From Nitrospirota bacterium (GTDB lineage: Bacteria; Nitrospirota; Nitrospiria; Nitrospirales; Nitrospiraceae), in NCBI GenBank assembly GCA_030684575.1, contig JAUXVD010000020.1, positions 62,001-126,000 on the forward strand: a stretch of 64,000 nucleotides of DNA, given 5' to 3'. Below the pieces are notes generated by a model. That model was not told the origin of the DNA and ran no database searches. It saw nothing but the letters and a program-made list of their open reading frames with translations. This document shows positions 58,356-64,000 of the stretch, one piece after another. The position numbers and the translations under genes are program-made. The first letter of the stretch is position 1, and each line of letters opens with the position of its first letter.

Positions 58356-59456
58356 CTACGCCTTGCGCTTCTTGTAGAACGGTGGCTTGACGATCTGAGC
58401 TGGGACGTTCTTGCTGCGAATCTCTATCAGGATGGACGTGCCGGGCTCCGCATAGCGCAGAGGCACGTAACCCAACCCGATGCCCTTCTGAAGAAGTGGC
58501 GAGAGGTTGCCGCTGGTTACCTCGCCGATGGGTTGGGACGTTGCGGAGTCAAGGATTCTGAATCCGTGGCGTGGCACGGCCTTCTCAACCAGTTCGAACG
58601 CTACGAAACGACGAACGACCCCGGCCTGTTTCTGCGCCAGGAGCGTCTGGCTGCCGATGAATGGACCTTTCTGGAAGCTGACCGTCCAATCCGCATTGGC
58701 TTCAAGCGGCGTCGTGTCTTCACCCATGTCGTTGCCATAGAGCAGATAGCCCATTTCCAACCGGAGAAGATCTCTCGCGCCGAGTCCGGCCGGCTTGAGT
58801 CCCCAGGCCTGCCCCTTCTCGATGAGTAGGTCCCAGAGGCGGCCGACCTTGTCTGCATCGATATAAATCTCATAGCCCAATTCACCGCTGTAGCCTGTTC
58901 GGGCTAGCAAGCAAGACAAGCCCCCTATGGCCCCCTTACAAGTGTGATGGAGCTTGAGCCCTTCGAGAGCCGTCCCGCCGAGACTCATGAGTAGCTCGCG
59001 AGATTTAGGACCCTGGACGGCCACCTGAGCCAATTCAACCGACCGATCGTCGAGACGAACCGTCCTATCCTGGCCAAGCTGTGTGTGCAGCCACGACAGG
59101 ATTTTCTCGCGGTTCGAGGCATTCACACACAAGAGAAATTCGTCCGACCCGAGCCGATAGACAAAGATGTCGTCTTTGATGCCCCCGTGCTCGTTGCAGA
59201 CCATGGAATATTGGGCTTGCGAGACCGCGATCTTGTCGACGTCGTTCGTCGTGACTCGCTGGAGGAACGGGATAGCACCGGGGCCGGCGACTCGCAACCG
59301 CCCCATATGACTCACGTCGAAGAGGCCGATATGGGAGCGGACGGTATGGTACTCGTCCACCACACCGCTATACTGAATCGGCATTTCCCATCCGGCGAAA
59401 TCGACGAGTTTGGCGCCGCAGGCTTGATGCTGCGTAATCAGTGGGGTCCGTTGCAT
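58356..59456 (-). CDS. gcvT: Aminomethyltransferase (glycine cleavage T-protein)
   Basis: A 366-residue T-protein that transfers the methylene group from aminomethyl-lipoyl GcvH to THF. Key blocks are LVDFAGWEMPIQYSGVVDEYH, GLFDVSHMGRLRV (with the catalytic Asp in the DVSHMG signature region), NDVDKIAVSQAQYSMVCNEHGGIKDD and LRLEMGYLLYGNDM. Length is standard. It follows the FKBP gene by 8 bases and is probably co-transcribed with it. Confidence 0.96.
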   Translation of the reverse strand: MQRTPLITQHQACGAKLVDFAGWEMPIQYSGVVDEYHTVRSHIGLFDVSHMGRLRVAGPGAIPFLQRVTTNDVDKIAVSQAQYSMVCNEHGGIKDDIFVYRLGSDEFLLCVNASNREKILSWLHTQLGQDRTVRLDDRSVELAQVAVQGPKSRELLMSLGGTALEGLKLHHTCKGAIGGLSCLLARTGYSGELGYEIYIDADKVGRLWDLLIEKGQAWGLKPAGLGARDLLRLEMGYLLYGNDMGEDTTPLEANADWTVSFQKGPFIGSQTLLAQKQAGVVRRFVAFELVEKAVPRHGFRILDSATSQPIGEVTSGNLSPLLQKGIGLGYVPLRYAEPGTSILIEIRSKNVPAQIVKPPFYKKRKA

Positions 59457-59464
59457 GACGTGGC

Positions 59465-59833
59465 TCAGAGGCCCAGCAGTTCGACGTCGAAAATCAACGT
59501 GGCATGTGGAGGAATCAGGCCGCCCGCACCCTGTGCGCCATACCCGAGCTTTGATGGGATGGTCAGCTTTCGCTTGCCGCCCACTTTCATGCCCTTCACG
59601 CCCTCATCCCATCCTTTGATGACTCGCCCGGCCCCTAGAGGAAACGAGAAGGGCTGGCCCCGGTCTACGGAACTGTCGAATTTCTTCCCGTTTTCCAGCC
59701 AGCCGGTGTAATGCACGATGACCGTCTGTCCCGCCTCGGCCGTGGCTCCGGTTCCGACCGTCAGATCGACATACTGCAACCCCGATGACGTCGTGACTTC
59801 ATTTCCTTCCGCGCCTGCTTCTTGATGCGGCAT
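59465..59833 (-). CDS. FKBP-type peptidyl-prolyl isomerase
   Basis: The 122-residue protein is a single FKBP domain: [62 protein letters not shown], and [14 protein letters not shown] (each block typical of the ligand pocket). No signal peptide is seen, so it is cytoplasmic. The ATG at 59833 has AAAGGAG five bases upstream. It lies 8 bases upstream of gcvT. Confidence 0.93.
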   Translation of the reverse strand: MPHQEAGAEGNEVTTSSGLQYVDLTVGTGATAEAGQTVIVHYTGWLENGKKFDSSVDRGQPFSFPLGAGRVIKGWDEGVKGMKVGGKRKLTIPSKLGYGAQGAGGLIPPHATLIFDVELLGL

Positions 59834-59965
59834 ACCTGCTCCTTTTCTGATCGTTGGCCACCTGAGCATTCAGGTGGAGGACAATAGACTCACACATTGC
59901 ACTGCGTCGCATCGCCTGCCGACCGCGAGACCGACAATCTCTATCGAACGCTCACGACACGACTC

Positions 59966-61186
59966 TCACGGATGTGGCGCACGGGAGTTCGGTTCAGAGA
60001 AAATGACCACGCTGGCCGTGTAGCCATGCAGGAAATTGCGTCCCCCGACAGGACCGATCTCTCCTTGTGCGAAAAATCCAGCCGTCGGGAGAACCCCGAG
60101 GCGCTCTTGCACGACTCCACTATCGTGATGGGGCTGGCCAAAGAGGCCCTCTCCACGCCCACAACAACTGAACAAGAGGGCTCCGAGCGGCGGATTCCGG
60201 TGCTTTGCTCGATCCGCAGCCAGGAGAAAGTGCAAATCGTCGCTGGCCGATTTTGCATCGCGGAGATGAAATTGAACGGTCTGGCCTTCCTGTACCACGT
60301 CTCCGATCGCGACGGCCCCGGCTTGTTGATCCGCGCCGATGAGGTTACGAACGAGGAAGTCGCCCCGCTCGAAATGGCTCTTGTGCTCATCGATGACAAT
60401 ACCAAGGTGTAATGCGCGATGGGCATCGCGGCGTTGGGCGCCTCCCAGGGACTCGAAAACGTCCTGGAGCCGCTTTAAGGCTGAGACTCCACCGAGTTCA
60501 TGAATCAGATTGCCTTCTGCCCTCGTGACGACAAACCGTTCACCGATCGGCCTGCAGCCTTGCGAGGTCACGGTTCGTACCGCGATCGGTCCCGTGAGTT
60601 GCACCCCCACCACGCCCCCGTCGAACACCTGATCGTTGAGGAGGAGCCGATTTTCTCCTGCATCCCGACCTCCTCCGGCGAGGCCCCCGACGACTTTGCC
60701 CTGAGGGTACCGGTCTGTCATGAGGGAAAGAACTTCCTGCATCGGTGTCGAGAAGGGATCAGCGAGGAGGAGAAAGGTCGATTCTTCCAGTCCCGGATCC
60801 GGCCACCCTGGCATATGAATTTGGTCCTGCAAGTGAGAGACGGAAAGGTGGAGCGGAGTCACGGTAACCCCGGGAAGGCAGGCCACCCAGATGGTCATGG
60901 CTGCAGCGGCTTCAATTTCTTCGGCGCCGGCAATCACCCCTTCGCCGGAACAGCCCAGACAGACCTTGGCCCGCAAGTCCTTCTGCAACATGGCAGAGAT
61001 CATGGAGGTTTTGGCCGCATGGTGGGAAGAGAAAAACACGAACGCCAGATCGATAGGGGCCGTGCCGATTTGCATCAAGATGGCATCGGCAAGATCTCGA
61101 GTGGCAGCTTCCGTATCGGTCTTGCGCGAAAGTGCAGTTGCAAACTGAAGCATGGTCGGAGTGGTCGTATCTGTGAGTTGAGTCAT
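59966..61186 (-). CDS. FIST-domain sensor-type protein
   Basis: The 406-residue protein has a FIST N domain (IDLAFVFFSSHHAAKTSMISAML, CLGCSGEGVIAGAEEIE) and a FIST C domain (RDLLV-like FERGDFLVRNLIGADQQAGAVAIGDVVQEGQTVQFHLRDA; GALLFSCCGRGEGLFG). FIST domains are thought to sense small ligands such as amino acids. Here the domain is not fused to a kinase or cyclase. The ATG at 61186 gives the natural N-terminus; upstream codons are unsupported. The target or partner is not evident. Confidence 0.85.
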   Translation of the reverse strand: MTQLTDTTTPTMLQFATALSRKTDTEAATRDLADAILMQIGTAPIDLAFVFFSSHHAAKTSMISAMLQKDLRAKVCLGCSGEGVIAGAEEIEAAAAMTIWVACLPGVTVTPLHLSVSHLQDQIHMPGWPDPGLEESTFLLLADPFSTPMQEVLSLMTDRYPQGKVVGGLAGGGRDAGENRLLLNDQVFDGGVVGVQLTGPIAVRTVTSQGCRPIGERFVVTRAEGNLIHELGGVSALKRLQDVFESLGGAQRRDAHRALHLGIVIDEHKSHFERGDFLVRNLIGADQQAGAVAIGDVVQEGQTVQFHLRDAKSASDDLHFLLAADRAKHRNPPLGALLFSCCGRGEGLFGQPHHDSGVVQERLGVLPTAGFFAQGEIGPVGGRNFLHGYTASVVIFSEPNSRAPHP

Positions 61187-61391
61187 AATGATATGAACGT
61201 TTCTTCCCGCGGTTGCCGATAGGTTTTCAGGATGCTCACAATGGCCGCCAGCAAGTCCTCCGCGAACTATCACTCTTACGGGGTGGGTGGAAGCTCCCTA
61301 CTGCGCTCGGCCAACGAAGGCCTTCAGAGGCCGTGGGTTGCGCGAGCACGGGAATGGTTCCAACCCACCACGCCAATTATTCAGCATCCTG

Positions 61392-61619
61392 CTAGACCCC
61401 TGGATCCATCCGTTCTGGACGGTCCTTCGCCAGCTTGTTGTAATAGCGCCACATATAGGAATGGTAGTCGTCGAGTTGCGCCAGAAGGTAATGCAGCTCT
61501 GTGGGATCTTCTGACTCCACGGCATGAACCATGCGGGTTTTTAAAAACTCGGTGAACGCATTGGTTTTCCCCAATACGGTCAAGAGATTCAAGCCGCCAC
61601 CAAGTTGATATTCGTTCAT
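61392..61619 (-). CDS. Small protein of unknown function
   Basis: A 75-residue, probably helical protein: EYQLGGGLNLLTVLGKTNAFTEFLKTRMVHAVES, then ELHYLLAQLDDYHSYMWRYYNKLAKD. It is rich in Tyr and Leu. GGAGGAG lies four bases before the ATG, strong support for translation. I do not recognise a family. Confidence 0.65.
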   Translation of the reverse strand: MNEYQLGGGLNLLTVLGKTNAFTEFLKTRMVHAVESEDPTELHYLLAQLDDYHSYMWRYYNKLAKDRPERMDPGV

Positions 61620-61721
61620 GCCACTCCTCCAGTCGCAAGAGAGTCGAAAGAGGATAGCGAGGGGCGCGAGGGAAATGCAAGTCAGAGAATCCGCTGGTCT
61701 TGCAGGACCATATTTCGCGAG

Positions 61722-62912
61722 TTACTTGGCCTGTCTATCGATGATGGTACGGAGCTTGGCGAGGGAGATGGCCTCGATGCGATGGCTGTCTCGTCCCACC
61801 ACGGTGGTCGCCATCGTCAGGGCATTGAGAATGGCCTCTTCGGTCGCTTCGACCGTGGCTGTGATCATCGGGTTCAGATGGGTGTCGGACAGGTGGGTCT
61901 GTTGATACGTCGGCTCTTTGGGATAGTGCGGGATGCTATTGCCGGTGGAGAAGGCCAGGATGAAATCGCCACTGCCGTGGCGCGCAGTGGAGCCGGTGCG
62001 GGCGAGACCGAGCGCGGCACGTTTGGCCAGCCGCGTGAGCTGCCGACCATCGAGCGGCGCATCCGTGGCCACGATGATGATGATCGAGCCTTCACTTTGT
62101 CCAGGCGACAGGGCCTGGGCGACGGGAGGCACGGCCTCATAGAGCCGCCCGACCGGCAGGCCGCCCACGACGAGTTCTGGCCGGCGCCCATGATTCGCAT
62201 TGACGAGCACGCCAACCGTATACCCGCCTTCACCTTCCGGCAATTTCCGTGACGAGGTTCCGATGCCGCCTTTGAATCCGTAGGACACCATCCCTGTTCC
62301 GGCGCCGACCGTGCCTTCCTGTACCGCTCCGGAGGAGGCACTGTCGATCGCCTTGACCACATCCGCCTCGGACACATGCCGCCCTTGAATGTCGTTGAGC
62401 CGCCCATCGTCGCATTCGGCGACGACCGGCGTCAGGGTATCGTCGGTAATGCCGATCTCAGGATAACGCGCGATCATCCAGTCCATGACCCCGTTGGCGA
62501 CTCGCGGCACATTTAACGTATTGGTGAGGGCGATCGGATATTCGAGGAAGCCGGATTCGCTGATCCAGGCAAGGCCGGTCATCTCACCGGTTCCATTGAG
62601 GACGAACGACCCGGCCGGCACTTTCTTATGCCAGACGTCGTCGCGGGGAACCACGACCGTCACACCGGTACGTACCGGACCATGACCCGGTACGAGCGCT
62701 CCTTCTCCTGTCACAAGCGTGGTCTGTCCGACTTTGACCCCTGCGACATCGGTGATGGCGTTCTGTGCTCCGGTCGGATATTGCCCGATGACTATTCCGA
62801 GGTCACGGACTCGCTGACGAGTCTCAGGACCGTCGGCGGCGCTCGCCGACAAGCATCCACACAACATGGAGACAGAGGCTAGGACCGCGATCGTGTTGCG
62901 GTTAAACATCAT
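61722..62912 (-). CDS. Exported P1-family aminopeptidase (DmpA-like)
   Basis: The 396-residue protein has a signal peptide or lipoprotein signal (IAVLASVSMLCGCLSASAA). The Ntn-type P1 peptidase fold follows: NAITDVAGVKVGQTTL, GEMTGLAWISESGFLEYPIALTNT, GAGTGMVSYGFKGGIGTSSR and VLVNANHG. Autocleavage in DmpA occurs between Gly and Ser to expose the Ser nucleophile; QSEGSIIIIVATDAPL matches that site. DmpA releases N-terminal D- or L-residues and beta-amino acids. The ATG at 62912 has GAGGA seven bases upstream and overlaps the end of the beta-CASP gene. Confidence 0.88.
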   Translation of the reverse strand: MMFNRNTIAVLASVSMLCGCLSASAADGPETRQRVRDLGIVIGQYPTGAQNAITDVAGVKVGQTTLVTGEGALVPGHGPVRTGVTVVVPRDDVWHKKVPAGSFVLNGTGEMTGLAWISESGFLEYPIALTNTLNVPRVANGVMDWMIARYPEIGITDDTLTPVVAECDDGRLNDIQGRHVSEADVVKAIDSASSGAVQEGTVGAGTGMVSYGFKGGIGTSSRKLPEGEGGYTVGVLVNANHGRRPELVVGGLPVGRLYEAVPPVAQALSPGQSEGSIIIIVATDAPLDGRQLTRLAKRAALGLARTGSTARHGSGDFILAFSTGNSIPHYPKEPTYQQTHLSDTHLNPMITATVEATEEAILNALTMATTVVGRDSHRIEAISLAKLRTIIDRQAK

Positions 62913-64000
62913 GGCTGGATCCTCGATGGGGAATCTGGACGTCAATGCCAGGATGTTCGGTTTGAATGGCTGTGCCAAGGGACAACGCCTGCTTCTCTTC
63001 GCCGTGCACGATGAAGACCTTGGCCGGCAATGGATTGATGGCCCGGACATAGGCCAGAAGATCATTGCGGTCGGCATGGGCCGAGAGCCCATTGAATGTG
63101 ACGATCTGCGCCCGGCGTGGAGTGGGGACGCCGAAAATGGGCACGACATCCCAGCCTTCGACAAGTTTGCGTCCTAGGGTATGCTCGGCTTGAAAACCTA
63201 CGAAGGCGATCACATTCGCTTCGTCTTGAATCGCATGCTTGAGATGGTGCACGACACGACCGCCCTCACACATGCCGGAGGCGGAGATAATGACGCAAGG
63301 GCCCTTCATCTTGTTCAGGCGCATGCTCTCTTCCGGCAAGGAGACAAAATGGATATACCGGGACGCGAAGAGGTCTCCGGAAGAGGTGAACGTTTTGGTG
63401 GTTTCTTCGTCGTAGCATTCCGGGTGGCGACGAAAGACCTCCGTGACTCGTGAAGCCAGAGGTGAGTCGATATAGATCGGAATGGGATCGAGGCGACCCT
63501 CACTGACGAGTTCCTTGATTCGCATGACCAAGTCCTGAGTCCGTCCAACGGCGAATGCCGGGACGATGATCTTGCTCTTGTGGGTTTTGGCATGGGTGAG
63601 AAGGTCTAGCGCCTTCTGTTTCATGAGCTCACGGTCGGCTTCGTGCAGCCGATCGCCGTAGGTCGACTCCAGAATCAACACGTCGCAGGGCTGCGGTGGC
63701 TCAGGGTCTCGAAGGATCGGCATGTTGGAGCGGCCCAGGTCTCCGCTAAAAAGCAGCGTGGTCGTATTGCCCCGCGCCGTATATTTCACTCGGATGGCCG
63801 CCGAGCCCAGGATATGGCCTGCGTCGTGAAAAGACGCGGTCACGCGCGAAGAAATCTTGAGCAGGTCTCCGTATCGCGCGCCTTCGAATCGCCGAACCAC
63901 CTTGCGAACGTCGGCGATATTATAAAAGGGGCGAACACAAGACCTGCCTCTCCGCTGCTCCTTCTTATTAACGTAGCTACAATCGCTCGCTTGCACGTGA
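62902..64000 (-). CDS. Beta-CASP metallo-beta-lactamase RNase-like protein (5' end outside window)
   Basis: The visible C-terminal 365 or so residues belong to the MBL-fold/beta-CASP group (CPSF/RNase J-related, bacterial YsxX-type stand-alone forms). Motifs seen: ASFHDAGHILGSA, LFSGDLGRSNMPIL, ILESTYGDR, PAFAVGRTQDLV, IISASGMCEGGRVVHHLKH, GLSAHADRNDLL and KVFIVHGEE. The HxHxDH motif would be upstream of the window. The frame is open to the edge and reads HVQASD at 63999-63982, matching the family without an initiator, so the gene continues beyond base 64000. Confidence 0.9.
   Translation of the reverse strand, partial: HVQASDCSYVNKKEQRRGRSCVRPFYNIADVRKVVRRFEGARYGDLLKISSRVTASFHDAGHILGSAAIRVKYTARGNTTTLLFSGDLGRSNMPILRDPEPPQPCDVLILESTYGDRLHEADRELMKQKALDLLTHAKTHKSKIIVPAFAVGRTQDLVMRIKELVSEGRLDPIPIYIDSPLASRVTEVFRRHPECYDEETTKTFTSSGDLFASRYIHFVSLPEESMRLNKMKGPCVIISASGMCEGGRVVHHLKHAIQDEANVIAFVGFQAEHTLGRKLVEGWDVVPIFGVPTPRRAQIVTFNGLSAHADRNDLLAYVRAINPLPAKVFIVHGEEKQALSLGTAIQTEHPGIDVQIPHRGSSHDV

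Noticed and set aside
59897-60412. Plus-strand frame opposite the FIST gene
   Set aside because: Shadow of the FIST C domain, which shows clear family motifs on the minus strand.
1-64000. CRISPR array or rRNA operon
   Set aside because: No regularly spaced direct repeats and no rRNA-like stretches were seen.

Overview
The window is a bacterial chromosome segment of moderately high GC, gene-dense on both strands. Its gene content fits a Gram-negative bacterium: Tat exporters, outer-membrane OmpA and DUF481-type proteins, AsmA, a sigma-54 activator, tig-clpP-clpX, an SRP RNA next to dnaX-ybaB-recR, and MscL. The overall style suggests Nitrospirota, probably a Nitrospira relative. That assignment is inference from gene content and was not tested by a search.

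Layout. 1-6.2 kb: the end of leucyl aminopeptidase, nagZ, a doubled desulforedoxin-like protein, a PsiE-like membrane protein, and a leftward permease/amidotransferase operon. 6.3-10.9 kb: an M24 peptidase, a TatA with a long tail overlapping a HEAT lipoprotein, and two tandem PilZ paralogues. 11-14.6 kb: leftward tig-clpP-clpX and tRNA-Leu. 14.9-20.8 kb: a HEAT protein, then a sigma-54 activator with a cysteine-rich GAF domain, a well-spaced sigma-54 promoter, and an apparent four-gene operon (exported YHS protein, DsrE-like, FMN-binding PNPOx-like, Tat-exported substrate-binding protein) closed by a strong terminator. 20.8-25.7 kb: envelope genes (OmpA-like, mscL, DUF481, AsmA). 25.7-31.2 kb: tRNA-Ser, SRP RNA, dnaX-ybaB-recR, a DksA-like gene and two lipoproteins.

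31.3-37.9 kb is a compact integrative element in tRNA-Val(CAC), bounded by a 50-bp perfect direct repeat. It carries arsR-acr3-(small membrane protein)-arsI-arsC, a 540-bp non-coding stretch, a frameshifted excisionase-like gene, a Rep_trans-family replication or mobilization protein, a second excisionase-like gene and a tyrosine integrase whose last codons lie inside the attachment repeat. No conjugation machinery is present.

37.9-64 kb returns to housekeeping genes: trmFO-xerC-argB, an M28 peptidase with an unknown partner, a gamma-carbonic anhydrase homologue, rimO, purU, a response regulator-histidine kinase-DegP cluster, an SdhA-type flavoprotein, gcvP, arfB, fabI, mug, a Nudix hydrolase, an FKBP-gcvT pair, a FIST protein, a DmpA-type peptidase and a partial beta-CASP nuclease. 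Two families of intergenic palindromic repeats are scattered through the window: four copies of a roughly 120-bp element and three copies of a GAGGC/GGGGC-rich inverted repeat.
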